Positions 42,730 to 52,609 of a stretch of DNA of 64,000 bases are shown here, piece by piece. This stretch comes from Segatella copri. Its GTDB lineage: Bacteria; Bacteroidota; Bacteroidia; Bacteroidales; Bacteroidaceae. The notes beneath the pieces were generated by a model. It had not been told where the DNA came from. It did not search any database and worked only from the letters and a program-made list of their open reading frames with translations. Location of the stretch: NCBI RefSeq assembly GCF_019249655.2, contig NZ_CP137557.1, positions 1,485,001-1,549,000 on the forward strand. Direction: 5' to 3'. The position numbers and the translations under genes were made by a program. Position 1 is the first letter of the stretch; every line of letters begins with the position of its first letter.

Positions 42730-44193
42730 TTACTTGGTAGGAATCTCGGCAAGCAGCTGCTTCATCAGGTTCCAGAATGGAGCCACGCAGCTAATCTGGC
42801 AACGCTCGTTGGCAGTGTGAGGGCTGAGCAGGGTAGGACCGAATGATACTACATCCAGGTTAGGATACTTGCCCAGGATGATAGAGCACTCCAATCCCGC
42901 ATGAACAGCCTGAACCACGCCGTCCTTGCCGTTCTGCTCCTTGTACACCTTCAATACGTGCTCCAGAATGTCGCTCTTTGGGTTAGGGTTCCAGCCGCCG
43001 TAAGCGCCGCTGAACTCTACCTTCATGCCAGCCATGTTGAAGCAGCTCTCCATCATGGTAGCCAGATACATCTTGTAATACTCGTGGCTAGAACGTGCCA
43101 GAATCTTGATGGCAGCCTTACCGCCACCTATTTCGATGATGGCGAGGTTAGATGATGTCTCTACGATGTCAGGCATGGATGGAGCCATGCGCAATACGCC
43201 GTCGTGGCAAGCAAAGATGGCGTCTACCAGGTTGTCCTGAATCTCGGCAGGAACCTCTGTGGCTGGAGTTTCTACGTTCTCGGTGAAGAACTCGATGTTC
43301 TCGATGTTCTCAATGCCGTTGAACTCATCGCAGAACTCGTCCTTCCAGTCGGCTACCATGTCGTTCAAGGCCTCTACGTTCTCCTTTGGCAGAGTCAGTA
43401 CCACCTCTGCCTGGAATGGAATGGCGTTACGCATGTTGCCGCCCTGCCATGAAGCCAGGCGTGCGTCAAGTTCGGAGATTGCCTCACGGACGAAGCGAAC
43501 CATGCACTTGTTGGCGTTGGCTCTGCCCTCGTTGATCTCGATGCCGGAGTGACCGCCCTTCAATCCCTTCAGGGTAACCTTTACGGCTGCATCTTCCTTG
43601 TCTGTCTCCACCTCCTTATAGTCGAGTGTTGCTGTGATGTCGATACCGCCGGCACTTCCGATTACGAACTCGCCCCATACCTCTGTGTCGAGGTTCAAGA
43701 GGATCTCTCCGTTCAGTTCGCCCTCAGGCAGGTCGTTGGCACCATACATGCCTGTCTCCTCGTCAGCGGTGATGAGACCCTCTACAGGTCCGTGCTGCAA
43801 GTCCTTAGACTCCATCACAGCCATGATAGTAGCCACGCCCAGACCGTCGTCGCTACCCAGTGTAGTCTTGTTGGCACGTACCCAGTCGCCATCGATGATG
43901 GTTTCGATAGGATCGTTCTCGAAGTCGTGGTTGCTTTCAGGAGCCTTCTGAGGCACCATGTCCATGTGTGCCTGCATGATAACGCCCTTTCTGTTCTCCA
44001 TGCCTGGAGTAGCAGGTTTGCGCATCACGATGTTTCCAGCAGCATCCTGGAAAGCCTCTACGCCAGCCTCCTTTGCCCAGTTGAGCAAATAAGCCTGAAT
44101 TTTCTCCAAATGTCCTGATGGACGTGGAACTTGTGTCAACTTGTCGAAGTTGCGCCAGATTTCAACTGGACTTAGATTCTTAATGTCAGCCAT
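42730..44193 (-). CDS. pepD: Aminoacyl-histidine dipeptidase (PepD, M20 family)
   Basis: The start is set at MADIKNLSPVEIWRNFDKLT (44193); the longer open frame upstream is a shadow of the neighbouring gene. The product has 487 residues, the normal length. M20 metallopeptidase motifs: QAHMDMVPQK near 81 with the first zinc His-Asp, GSDDGLGVATIMA near 118, TADEETGMYGA near 150 with the catalytic and bridging acids, and a late His in LSPHTANERC. It hydrolyses Xaa-His and other dipeptides in the cytoplasm. It follows the UPF0104 gene by 11 bp, so the two are probably one transcript. Confidence 0.95.
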   Translation of the reverse strand: MADIKNLSPVEIWRNFDKLTQVPRPSGHLEKIQAYLLNWAKEAGVEAFQDAAGNIVMRKPATPGMENRKGVIMQAHMDMVPQKAPESNHDFENDPIETIIDGDWVRANKTTLGSDDGLGVATIMAVMESKDLQHGPVEGLITADEETGMYGANDLPEGELNGEILLNLDTEVWGEFVIGSAGGIDITATLDYKEVETDKEDAAVKVTLKGLKGGHSGIEINEGRANANKCMVRFVREAISELDARLASWQGGNMRNAIPFQAEVVLTLPKENVEALNDMVADWKDEFCDEFNGIENIENIEFFTENVETPATEVPAEIQDNLVDAIFACHDGVLRMAPSMPDIVETSSNLAIIEIGGGKAAIKILARSSHEYYKMYLATMMESCFNMAGMKVEFSGAYGGWNPNPKSDILEHVLKVYKEQNGKDGVVQAVHAGLECSIILGKYPNLDVVSFGPTLLSPHTANERCQISCVAPFWNLMKQLLAEIPTK

Positions 44194-44204
44194 AATATCT
44201 TTAT

Positions 44205-45206
44205 TTAAAATGTTAATGTTTTTTTTCTTGTAAACGCCAGGGCTATCCATGCGTAAATGCCCAGCAGGATGACGAGCAGCGTCTGCACCGAGTGTACGAT
44301 GAGCACGAAGTAGAGTGCGTCGTTCTGCTGGATGCCGTAGAGGATGAGCATCGTCTTCACGGCGAAATGCCAGGGACCCGCTCCGTTGGGGGTAGGTACC
44401 ACCACGGCAATGCTGCCCACGATGAAGGTAACCAGTCCGCACATCAGGTTCAGGTGGCTGGTTGATTCGAAGCACTGGAATGTGAGATAATAGTGCAGGA
44501 AATAACTCAGCCAGATGCCCAGGGTAAAGGCGATGTAGAGGGGTGCGTTCTTCACGCCCTTCAGCGAAATCACTCCCTGCCACAGTCCGCTCAGCGTGGC
44601 TTTCACCTTATTATATATAGCCAGCTTCTTGAGCAGGATGTGTGCCAGGATGAGCACGGCAACGCCGCAGATGGCGGTAACCAGGTAGCCCGTGGCGGTA
44701 AACTTCCCCAAGATGCTGTCCATGCTGGTGCCCGTCTTGTCGAAGAAGTTCAGGAACACGGGAATCTGCATCAGAAACACCAGTCCGGCGATGAGCAGCA
44801 CGAGCAGCGAGTCGATGGCTCTTTCTGTTACCACCGTACCCAGCGATTTGGGAAACGAGATTCCGTCCCATCTCTTCAGCACGGCGCATCTTGCAAATTC
44901 ACCCGATCTCGGGATAACGAGGCTCAGGGCGTAGGATATGAAGATGGAGTTGATGCTTACGCTGCTTCGGGGCTTTTCGCCGATGGGTTCCAGCGCCTGT
45001 TTCCATCTCCAGCCCCTGAAGAGCTGTGCCGAGATGCCAAAGGGGAACGACAGCAGCATCCAGGTCCAACTCATCCTGTGGAGCACCACGTCCTCCACCT
45101 GCCTGAAGTCAAATCCGCGATACATCCAGTAGAGGATGGCTCCGCCCAGAAACAGCGAGAGAGCCACCTTCCAGATATTGTTTGCTATCTTTTTCTTTTC
45201 CATCAT
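44205..45206 (-). CDS. UPF0104/lysylphosphatidylglycerol-synthase-like transmembrane protein
   Basis: A 333-residue integral membrane protein with about eight hydrophobic helices. It carries family landmarks QLFRGWRWKQAL near 62, FISYALSLVIPRSGEFARCA near 90 (the R-x-G-E/F-x-R motif) and VVVPTPNGAGPWHFAVKTML near 270. It corresponds to the flippase-like part of MprF, without the aminoacyltransferase domain. The -7 box (minus, 45218 to 45210) lies only about 4 bp before the first ATG (45206), so the transcript may be leaderless, or begin at the second ATG (45203). Confidence 0.85.
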   Translation of the reverse strand: MMEKKKIANNIWKVALSLFLGGAILYWMYRGFDFRQVEDVVLHRMSWTWMLLSFPFGISAQLFRGWRWKQALEPIGEKPRSSVSINSIFISYALSLVIPRSGEFARCAVLKRWDGISFPKSLGTVVTERAIDSLLVLLIAGLVFLMQIPVFLNFFDKTGTSMDSILGKFTATGYLVTAICGVAVLILAHILLKKLAIYNKVKATLSGLWQGVISLKGVKNAPLYIAFTLGIWLSYFLHYYLTFQCFESTSHLNLMCGLVTFIVGSIAVVVPTPNGAGPWHFAVKTMLILYGIQQNDALYFVLIVHSVQTLLVILLGIYAWIALAFTRKKTLTF

Positions 45207-45209
45207 AGT

Positions 45210-45365
45210 GCAAAGGTAATACTTTTATCGCTTATATGGTGCGGTTTCTGCATATTTTTAGCATAAATAAACGCTTCTGCCCCTTTTTATTTCCTCTTTT
45301 TTATATAAAAGAGAAAAAAAATCGCATCTAAGCGATGATTTCTCGAAAAATAATCGTATTTTTGC
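45210..45365. promoter_or_regulatory. Divergent promoters of the UPF0104 gene and rsmA
   Basis: TACCTTTGC on the minus strand (45218 to 45210) and TATTTTTGC on the plus strand (45357-45365) are both good -7 boxes. A small hairpin (ATCGC with GCGAT, near 45321-45336) lies just upstream of the plus-strand box. Confidence 0.55.
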
Positions 45366-45421
45366 AAAATATATATAGTAAGAAATAACAAACAGACCGA
45401 AAGGTCGGAAACAGATAGAGA

Positions 45422-46234
45422 ATGATGAAAGCTGTAAAGCCAAAGAAAAATCTGGGTCAGCACTTCCTTACTGACCTCAACATAGCCAAGCGCATCGCCG
45501 ATACGGTGGATGCCTGCCCTGATATTCCCGTGCTCGAAATCGGACCGGGAATGGGTGTGCTTACGCAATATCTCGTAGAGAAGCCACGCCTCGTGAAGGC
45601 GGTGGAAATCGACTCAGAGTCGGTGGCTTATCTGCACGAAAACTTCCCTCAGCTGAAGGACAATATCATAGGAGAGGATTTTCTGAGAATGGACCTCAAC
45701 CAGATATTCGACGGAAAGCAGTTCGTGCTCACGGGCAATTACCCTTACGACATTTCCTCGCAGATTTTCTTCAAGATGCTCGACTACAAGGATCTCATTC
45801 CTTGCTGCACCGGCATGATTCAGCGAGAAGTGGCGTTGCGTATGGCATCCGAGCCAGGCAATAAGGCGTATGGCATCCTCAGCGTGCTCATCCAGGCATG
45901 GTACGATGTGGAGTATCTCTTTACCGTAGACGAGGGCGTGTTCAATCCACCTCCAAAGGTAAAGAGTGCCGTAATCCGCATGACCCGCAACAAGGTGACC
46001 GACCTGGGCTGCGATGAGAAGCTCTTCAAGCGACTGGTGAAGACCGTGTTCAACCAGCGCCGCAAGATGCTGCGCGTGAGCTTGAAGCAGATGTTTCCGG
46101 GTGTAACTCCACGAGAGGATTTCTACACCACCGACATCATGACCAAGCGCCCTGAGCAGCTCAGCATCCCGCAGTTTGTGGAACTTACCAACTATGTGGG
46201 TGAGGAACTCAAAAGATTGGAATTAATAAAATAA
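45422..46234 (+). CDS. rsmA: 16S rRNA (A1518/A1519) dimethyltransferase
   Basis: The 270-residue protein belongs to the KsgA family. PKKNLGQHFLTDLNIAKRI at the N-terminus is diagnostic; VLEIGPGMGVLTQYL is the AdoMet-binding loop, and LTGNYPYDISSQIFFKML carries the catalytic NxPY motif. It dimethylates two adenosines of the 3' helix of 16S rRNA. The gene is followed by frr 23 bp later on the same strand, a small translation operon. Confidence 0.96.
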   Translation: MMKAVKPKKNLGQHFLTDLNIAKRIADTVDACPDIPVLEIGPGMGVLTQYLVEKPRLVKAVEIDSESVAYLHENFPQLKDNIIGEDFLRMDLNQIFDGKQFVLTGNYPYDISSQIFFKMLDYKDLIPCCTGMIQREVALRMASEPGNKAYGILSVLIQAWYDVEYLFTVDEGVFNPPPKVKSAVIRMTRNKVTDLGCDEKLFKRLVKTVFNQRRKMLRVSLKQMFPGVTPREDFYTTDIMTKRPEQLSIPQFVELTNYVGEELKRLELIK

Positions 46235-46257
46235 TAAAAAATAAAAATATACAGACT

Positions 46258-46818
46258 ATGATCGACGTAAAAGAAACTTTGAATTCTGCAGCAGAGCGTA
46301 TGGAGATGGCTGCGATGTATCTCGCAGAAGAACTCTCTCATATCCGTGCAGGTCGCGCCAACGTAGCAATCCTCGACGGCGTGCGTGTTAACAGCTATGG
46401 CAGCATGGTTCCCCTGAACCAGGTAGCCACCGTAACAACTCCTGATGCGCGTACCATCGCCATCCGCCCTTGGGACAAGAAGGCCATCAAGGACATCGAG
46501 AAGGCTATCATGGATAGCGGAGTGGGTATTACTCCAGAGAACAATGGCGAGATTGTTCGCCTCGGTATTCCTCAGCCTACTGGCGAGCGCCGCAAGGAGC
46601 TGGTTAAGCAGTGTAACAAGATTGCCGAGCGTGCCAAGATTGAGGTTCGCAACGTGCGCCAGGAGGTGAAGGAGAAGCTGAAGAAGGCTATCAAGGATGG
46701 TCTTTCTGAGGACTTGGAGAAGGATGCAGAGAATGATTTGCAGAAGCTTCACGACAAGTACATCAAGCAGCTCGAAGGTTTGATGGACGAGAAGGAAAAG
46801 GAAATCATGACAGTCTAG
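46258..46818 (+). CDS. frr: Ribosome recycling factor
   Basis: The 186-residue product is full length. It begins MIDVKETLNSAAERMEMAAM, with the conserved HIRAGRANVAILDGVRVNSY and LGIPQPTGERRKELVKQCNK segments, and a long three-helix bundle. It dissociates ribosomes after termination together with EF-G. It is 42 bp before rsgA. Confidence 0.97.
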   Translation: MIDVKETLNSAAERMEMAAMYLAEELSHIRAGRANVAILDGVRVNSYGSMVPLNQVATVTTPDARTIAIRPWDKKAIKDIEKAIMDSGVGITPENNGEIVRLGIPQPTGERRKELVKQCNKIAERAKIEVRNVRQEVKEKLKKAIKDGLSEDLEKDAENDLQKLHDKYIKQLEGLMDEKEKEIMTV

Positions 46819-46860
46819 AAAGGCTCACCCTTTTTAGGATTACATTATTAGTATGTGATA

Positions 46861-47793
46861 ATGAGAGGACTCGTTATTAAGAATACAGGCAGCTGGTACA
46901 CCGTCAAGACTGACGATGGCCAGCTGATTGAAAGCAAGATAAAAGGCAATTTCCGACTGAAGGGAATCCGCAGCACCAACCCCGTGGCGGTGGGCGACTA
47001 CGTGCAGCTTATCACCAACCAGGAAGGCACCGCCTTCATCTCTTCCATCGAAGACCGCCGGAACTACATCATCCGAAAATCACCTAACCTCAGCAAGCAG
47101 AGTCATATCCTGGCAGCCAACGTAGACCAGGCACTGCTCGTGGTTACCGTGAACTATCCGGAGACATCCACCACCTTCATCGACCGCTTCCTGGCCGGAG
47201 CCGAAGCATACAGAGTGCCTGTCATCATCGTGTTCAACAAGTGCGACCTGCTCTCCGAGCAAGAGCTGCACTACGAGAAAATGATGCGCACCCTCTATGA
47301 AACCATCGGATACAAGTGTGTGGAAATCTCTGCAGCCACGGGTGAAGGAGTAGACGAACTGCGCCCGCTCATCAAGGACAAGAAGTCTCTGCTCAGCGGC
47401 AACAGCGGTGTGGGAAAATCCACGCTCATCAACCAGCTTATCCCCGATGCTGCCCAGCGCACCGCCGAAATCAGCGAGGCGCACAACAGCGGAATGCATA
47501 CCACCACCTTCAGCGAGATGCTCGACCTGCCTGAGGGCGGCTATCTCATTGATACTCCGGGCATCAAGGGCTTCGGAACCTTCGATATTGAGAAGGAGGA
47601 ACTCACCAGCTACTTCAAGGAGATATTCAAGTTCTCGCAAGACTGCAAGTTCTCCGACTGCACCCACACCCACGAACCTGGCTGTGCCGTTATCAAGGCA
47701 GTGGAGAACCATTACATTGCAGCCAGTCGCTACCAGAGTTATCTCTCCATGCTGGAGGATAAGGATGAAAATAAGTACAGGGAAGCGTTCTAG
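46861..47793 (+). CDS. rsgA: Small ribosomal subunit biogenesis GTPase RsgA
   Basis: The start is the ATG at 46861 (a GTG at 46855 is less likely). The product has 310 residues: an N-terminal OB fold, then a circularly permuted GTPase with FNKCDLLS (G4) before [14 protein letters not shown] (G1) and DTPGIKGFG (G3), and a C-terminal zinc-binding element ([16 protein letters not shown]). It acts late in 30S maturation. It ends the rsmA-frr-rsgA run; a short dispersed repeat follows at 47793. Confidence 0.95.
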   Translation: MRGLVIKNTGSWYTVKTDDGQLIESKIKGNFRLKGIRSTNPVAVGDYVQLITNQEGTAFISSIEDRRNYIIRKSPNLSKQSHILAANVDQALLVVTVNYPETSTTFIDRFLAGAEAYRVPVIIVFNKCDLLSEQELHYEKMMRTLYETIGYKCVEISAATGEGVDELRPLIKDKKSLLSGNSGVGKSTLINQLIPDAAQRTAEISEAHNSGMHTTTFSEMLDLPEGGYLIDTPGIKGFGTFDIEKEELTSYFKEIFKFSQDCKFSDCTHTHEPGCAVIKAVENHYIAASRYQSYLSMLEDKDENKYREAF

Positions 47794-47824
47794 AAAGTGA
47801 AGAGTGAAGAACGAAGAATGAAGA
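47793..47824 (+). repeat. Short purine-rich repeat also present inside the WYL gene
   Basis: The 32-bp stretch starting GAAAGTGAAGAGTGAAGAAC matches 17103-17134 at 31 positions. Here it fills the gap between rsgA and the AraC-type gene; at 17103 it is within the WYL coding sequence. It is probably one member of a dispersed short repeat family. Confidence 0.7.
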
Positions 47825-47840
47825 TTTTAAAAACGTATTA

Positions 47841-48755
47841 ATGAAAGAACAGAAGGACGTGAAGCAGCGCATCGAGGAAGGTGAGTTTGCGCAGAGTGCC
47901 GAGATCAGCGCCAGCTATCTCGACGAGGATATCTTGATTATCGACAATGTCAAGGTGTTGCAGAACCCCGACCCGATGAGGTTCCAGATGAACATGATTG
48001 CATCTTGCCACAGGGGAAGCCTGAAGGCTGAACTCAACGGGCGGGAATTTTCCGTAGAAAGGGGCGACATCTTTATCAGTCCGCCCAATTCCATACTCGA
48101 CATCAAGGAGGTGTCGGATGATTTTGCGTGCACGGCGATGTGCGTAAGCAACCATGGATTGCTCAGCATCCTTCAGTCGCATATCTCGGTGTGGAACCGC
48201 GCCATGTATGTGAGCAAGGTACTGGTACTGAAGATGAACGAGGTGGATATGAAGTTCTACGCCAAGTTTACAGAACTGGTGCGCCTCTGCCTCGACACCA
48301 CCTTCAGCGAGCGCACCTCGTGGAAGCCCTATCGCCGCGAGATAGTGGAGACGCTGCTCAAGAGCGCCCTGCTGGCAGTGAGCAATCTGCTGCTCGAGGA
48401 TATGTCGGCAGACGATCTGAACTCCAGCACCGTCGAACTCTTCGACAAGTTTCTTGAGAATCTGCAGCAGGAGGACATCAAGCATCGCCCGGTGGAGTAT
48501 TTCGCCCGCCAGCTCTGCATCACGCCCAAGTACCTCTCCATCATCTGCAAGCGCCATTCGGGCAAGACGGCTATCGATTGGATTACGGAATACACCCTGG
48601 CAGATATTACGTACTATCTGCGCTCCACCTCCATGTCTATCAAGGAAGTATCGTGCATTCTGGGCTTCTCCAACACTTCGTTCTTCGGCAAGTATGTGAG
48701 GGAGCATCTGCATACGTCACCGCTGAAATACCGTGAAAGTGTCAGAAAGAAATAA
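47841..48755 (+). CDS. AraC-family transcriptional regulator
   Basis: A 304-residue protein with an N-terminal cupin-like sensing half (about 30-130, including LNGREFSVERGDIFISPPNS) and a C-terminal pair of helix-turn-helix units at about 200-300 (VEYFARQLCITPKYLSIICK and SIKEVSCILGFSNTSFFGKY, ending TSPLKYRES). This is the usual architecture of Bacteroidota AraC regulators that respond to small molecules. It lies 121 bp before the giant hybrid regulator; the gap is purine-rich and without a gene. Confidence 0.9.
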   Translation: MKEQKDVKQRIEEGEFAQSAEISASYLDEDILIIDNVKVLQNPDPMRFQMNMIASCHRGSLKAELNGREFSVERGDIFISPPNSILDIKEVSDDFACTAMCVSNHGLLSILQSHISVWNRAMYVSKVLVLKMNEVDMKFYAKFTELVRLCLDTTFSERTSWKPYRREIVETLLKSALLAVSNLLLEDMSADDLNSSTVELFDKFLENLQQEDIKHRPVEYFARQLCITPKYLSIICKRHSGKTAIDWITEYTLADITYYLRSTSMSIKEVSCILGFSNTSFFGKYVREHLHTSPLKYRESVRKK

Positions 48756-48875
48756 TGAACGGAGAGATTCATAAATAGAAGAAACAGGCAAAATAATATA
48801 AGAAACAGTAAAATAACAGAAGTAAAAGAGAGATAGAAAAGACAAGAATAAGAACTGAACTGAAATTACTTGAAA

Positions 48876-51800
48876 ATGAAGAAAATGATGATAATCCTAG
48901 CTGGCGCCCTTTGCATGGCAATGGTGCCAGCCAGCTCATGGGGCAGGAATATGACCGGAAATCCGCAAATGCGCTCCATTACTATGAACACGGGATTGCC
49001 CAGCAATGCCGTGAAGAGCATTGTGCAGGATAAAAACGGCTTTGTATGGCTAGCCACCGATTACGGACTCTGCCGCTACGACGGCTACCAGGTAATCACC
49101 TACTACAATGCCACCATGCAGCTCAACCAGGAAATCCTGGCACTTGCCGTCTGCGACGAAGGTCTCCTGGTGGGAACCTCTAAGGGAGTCTTCCTCTTCA
49201 ATTTCACCACCGAGCAATTTCAGAAGCTCGATGAAAAGATTACTTCCTCCGTCAACCATATTGTTGTTGATGGGGAACATAATGCATGGATTTCCACCGG
49301 AACCCAGGGAATCTTCAAATTCAACCTTACCAGCCATTACTGTCACCATTATCCCATGAAGGCGAGCAGGGGCAGCGTAGATTGCGTGCTCATTGATGTC
49401 AACAGCCATGTGTGGGCGCTCAGCCTCAAGGCAGGGGCTTCGCTCTTCCGCCTTCAGAAAACTGCCGACAACTTCAAGCCTTTCGCCCTGAAGGGAGATG
49501 CTACCCAGCTTAGGGGAATGGCGATGCTGGCAAATGCAGATGGCAGCATTCTGGTGGGAACCTGGAAGGAAGGACTCTTTCGCGTGAGCAACGACGGCTT
49601 TGCCAAACTCCTCATTCCCCCTGTGCCGGGCAACGGTATGAACTTCATCCACAAGCTCTATGGAGACAGCCGCTATGTGCTCGTTGGCAGCGATGATGGA
49701 CTGGTGCAGTATGACAGGATGACCAACCAGTGGCGCATGCTGTCGGAGGTGGAGAATCCTGCACGCCGCACCGCCGAGCGGTTTGTATATGGCATTATGA
49801 GGGATAGGGAAGATGGTCTCTGGATAGGCACCTACTATGGTGGTGTGAACTACATCCCGTCTTCTGCCATGCGCAACCGGTTTGACATGTATTTCCCTAC
49901 CCTGGGCGGACTGCAGGGCAGCGTGGTGAGCCGCTTTGCCGAGGATGCCCGCCATCGCATCTGGATAGCCACCGACGATGCAGGCCTCGACTGCTACGAC
50001 CCGCAGACCGACAGTTTCGTTGATTTCCCAGGCAAGCAGGAGATGGCGAAATACAACGCCCATGCGCTGTTCGTGGATGGCGACAACTTGTGGGTGGGAA
50101 CCTATGGCAGGGGCATCATCAGGATGAACATGACTACGGGGGCGCAGACGCCCGTCAGGATGGATAGCTATGTCTTGAGCAGCAGCTGCTACAATTTCTT
50201 CCGCGACAGGAAACACCGTCTCTGGGCCACATCCATGCTGGGTGCCTTCCTGTTTGATGATCAGAAGCAGGAGTTCAGAAGAGTAAAACTCTTCAACGGC
50301 CTTACCATTGATATGGAGGAGGATCGTCAGGGCAACCTTTGGTTTGCTACCCAGGAAAACGGACTCTGGTGTCTTCGTCGCAACAACACCTGGAAGCAGT
50401 ATCTCTACAGCGAGAAGGACACCAGTTCGCTGGGCAGCAACCAGGTAAACAGCATTCAGACCGACGGCAAGGGGCGCCTCTTCGTAGCCACCCTTCAGGG
50501 ATTGTGTGAATATCAGCCTTCCAGCGACTCCTTTCGCCGCATCGCCGTCGATGCTCCAAGTCAGGATTTCAAGTCCATTCTCTTCGCCCAGGGCAGCATG
50601 TGGCTGTCGTCGGGCAAGGGCATCGTGAAGTATTCCGAGGACAAGCTGGTGCAGAAGTTCTGCCGTTTCGACGGATTGACCAGCGACCAGTTTCTTGCCA
50701 ATTCCTGTCTTCTGTCGTCCGATGGCAGAATCTATTTCGGCACTACTCAGGGCTTCAACGCCTTCCGTCCGCAGCAGGTTACGCTCAACCGTATAGCGCC
50801 GCCCGTGGCAATCACTTCTCTCTCGCTCTTCAACAAGCGCATGGAGGTGGGCTCCGATAAGCTTCCCGAGGCATTGGACAAGGTAGATGAAATCAGCCTC
50901 TCTCACGATGAAAATGCCGTCACCTTCTCGTTTTCGGCACTGAGCTATGTCTCTCCCGAGAAGAATCTCTACAGCTATAAGCTCGATGGATTCGACGACG
51001 AATGGACCACCACCCACGAACCCCGTGCCGCCTATACCAATCTGCCAGCCGGCAGTTACACCTTCCGTGTGAAGGCCACCAACAACGACGGCGTGTGGTC
51101 TGAGGACGAGGCAACGCTTCAGATAGTGGTGCATCCGCCATTCTGGTGGTCGCTGCCTGCCAAGCTCATCTATCTGCTTCTCATTGGCCTGCTCGTATGG
51201 TACCAATGGAAGAAGCTGAAGCTTCGCCATCAGCAAGAGCTGGACAGCCTGGCTGAGAAGAAGGAGCTGGAGCTGCGCGATGCTCGCCTGCAGTTCTTCG
51301 CTATGGTAGCCCGCGAAATCCGCATTCCGCTCACCCTGATACTCGGTCCGCTGGATGCTCTGAAGGAGAAGTGGCAGAAAGTGAAGGAAGGATTGATGGA
51401 GGACGATATGAAGAATGAAGATTCGAGGAAGAATCGTATGAATAAGGATGATATGAAGAACGTCGACGAGATGGATGGTTTGATAGATGTTTTCAGCCGC
51501 AATTCCCAGCGAATGCTGACTCTCGTAGACCAGCTGCTCGATGGCAATAGGGTAGAGCTGATGGAGGCAGAATCATCGGCAGAATCATCGGCAGTTTCAG
51601 CATCAGCCTCTGAGCCATCTTCTGAGCCTGTTCCTGAGGCTCCTATGGACAATCGCCCTACCATCCTGGTAGTGGAGAATGATAAGGACATGAGAGATTT
51701 CATCGTAAACTCTCTGTCAGAAAAATACAGAATGCTGGTGGCAGATAACGGCGTGCAGGCACTGCGTATATTGTCTAAGCACGACGAGCTGAGTCTGATT

Positions 51801-52541
51801 ATCACCAGTTGGATAATGCCTGTGATGAACGGAGTTGAATTCTGTCAGAAGGTGCGCCAGAACAAGAGTATCTGCCATCTGCCAATCGTCATACTGTCGG
51901 CGAAGACTGATGAGGATAGCAAGGCTCAGAGCAAGATTTGCGGAGCTGATGTATTCATCTCCAAGCCGTTCTCGATGAAATATCTCGTGGCGAGTGTGAA
52001 CCAGCTGATAGAAATGCGCCGCACGCTGATATTCCGATTCCCTAAGGAAACAGCCGCCGGGGATTCATCTAAGGCTTCTTCTGCAAATTCTTCTGCAGGA
52101 CCATCAGCTGGATTATCTGCAGGACCATTAGCAGGACTATCATCAGGGCCAGCAGCAGAATTTGTATCTTTTGCCTCTTCGGCGGAATCATCTGCAGCAG
52201 AGGAAGAGAATTATTCTCCAGAGCGCAGGTTCCTGGTGGATTTGGAGAAGCTGATAAAAGACAATCTTGCGAATCCGGATTTGAATGTACAGTTCTTGGC
52301 AGATAAGCTGGGCATGAGTCGCAGCTCCTTATTTAATAAGGTAAAGACGCTGCTGGCGGTAACGCCTAACGAACTGATACAGGCGATACGTCTCAGCACG
52401 GCTGCCCGCCTGTTGCAGGAGCGCAAGTATCGCATCAGCGAAGTGAGCGAAATGACCGGTTTCAGCAGTTCCAGCTATTTTGCCAAGTGCTTCCAGAAGC
52501 AGTATGGCATGAAGCCGGCAGAGTATGTGAATCTGCTGTAA
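48876..52541 (+). CDS. Hybrid two-component-type sensor-regulator with lost phosphotransfer residues
   Basis: The 1,221-residue product starts at the ATG 48876. Order: signal peptide (about 1-24), two-bladed beta-propeller region of periplasmic repeats (about 30-665, e.g. SIVQDKNGFVWLATDYGLCR), Y_Y_Y domain (about 675-752), one membrane helix (about 760-778), a remnant of the HisKA dimerisation helices (LQFFAMVAREIRIPLTLILG), a receiver domain (about 927-1040), a Ser/Ala/Gly-rich linker and a C-terminal AraC helix-turn-helix (about 1120-1221). The histidine kinase box has Arg where the phospho-acceptor His belongs (AREIR for SHEIR), no ATP-binding domain is present, and the receiver has LIITSWIMP, with Ser in place of the phospho-acceptor Asp. 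It probably signals by conformation alone. Confidence 0.88.
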   Translation: MKKMMIILAGALCMAMVPASSWGRNMTGNPQMRSITMNTGLPSNAVKSIVQDKNGFVWLATDYGLCRYDGYQVITYYNATMQLNQEILALAVCDEGLLVGTSKGVFLFNFTTEQFQKLDEKITSSVNHIVVDGEHNAWISTGTQGIFKFNLTSHYCHHYPMKASRGSVDCVLIDVNSHVWALSLKAGASLFRLQKTADNFKPFALKGDATQLRGMAMLANADGSILVGTWKEGLFRVSNDGFAKLLIPPVPGNGMNFIHKLYGDSRYVLVGSDDGLVQYDRMTNQWRMLSEVENPARRTAERFVYGIMRDREDGLWIGTYYGGVNYIPSSAMRNRFDMYFPTLGGLQGSVVSRFAEDARHRIWIATDDAGLDCYDPQTDSFVDFPGKQEMAKYNAHALFVDGDNLWVGTYGRGIIRMNMTTGAQTPVRMDSYVLSSSCYNFFRDRKHRLWATSMLGAFLFDDQKQEFRRVKLFNGLTIDMEEDRQGNLWFATQENGLWCLRRNNTWKQYLYSEKDTSSLGSNQVNSIQTDGKGRLFVATLQGLCEYQPSSDSFRRIAVDAPSQDFKSILFAQGSMWLSSGKGIVKYSEDKLVQKFCRFDGLTSDQFLANSCLLSSDGRIYFGTTQGFNAFRPQQVTLNRIAPPVAITSLSLFNKRMEVGSDKLPEALDKVDEISLSHDENAVTFSFSALSYVSPEKNLYSYKLDGFDDEWTTTHEPRAAYTNLPAGSYTFRVKATNNDGVWSEDEATLQIVVHPPFWWSLPAKLIYLLLIGLLVWYQWKKLKLRHQQELDSLAEKKELELRDARLQFFAMVAREIRIPLTLILGPLDALKEKWQKVKEGLMEDDMKNEDSRKNRMNKDDMKNVDEMDGLIDVFSRNSQRMLTLVDQLLDGNRVELMEAESSAESSAVSASASEPSSEPVPEAPMDNRPTILVVENDKDMRDFIVNSLSEKYRMLVADNGVQALRILSKHDELSLIITSWIMPVMNGVEFCQKVRQNKSICHLPIVILSAKTDEDSKAQSKICGADVFISKPFSMKYLVASVNQLIEMRRTLIFRFPKETAAGDSSKASSANSSAGPSAGLSAGPLAGLSSGPAAEFVSFASSAESSAAEEENYSPERRFLVDLEKLIKDNLANPDLNVQFLADKLGMSRSSLFNKVKTLLAVTPNELIQAIRLSTAARLLQERKYRISEVSEMTGFSSSSYFAKCFQKQYGMKPAEYVNLL

Positions 52542-52581
52542 AAACCGCTCCGCCTATATATATAAATAGGTGGAGCGGTTT
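52542..52581. terminator. Terminator after the hybrid regulator
   Basis: AAACCGCTCC (from 52542) pairs with GGAGCGGTTT (ending 52581), with CCTAT and ATAGG extending the stem. TTTT tracts follow on the plus strand. It also ends the minus-strand smalltalk gene. Confidence 0.8.
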
Positions 52582-52609
52582 GCTTTTCTTTTCAGTTTCT
52601 TTTATTAGC

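Noticed and set aside
42730..44583. 617-codon frame that would extend PepD by 130 residues
   Set aside because: The extra N-terminal part overlaps the UPF0104 gene on the same strand, has no family features, and PepD proteins start at MADIKN-like sequences; the start at 44193 gives the normal length.
49050..51236. 728-codon minus-strand frame opposite the hybrid regulator
   Set aside because: It is a shadow of the strongly conserved plus-strand gene, with no family features, no promoter and unusual composition rich in His and Gly.
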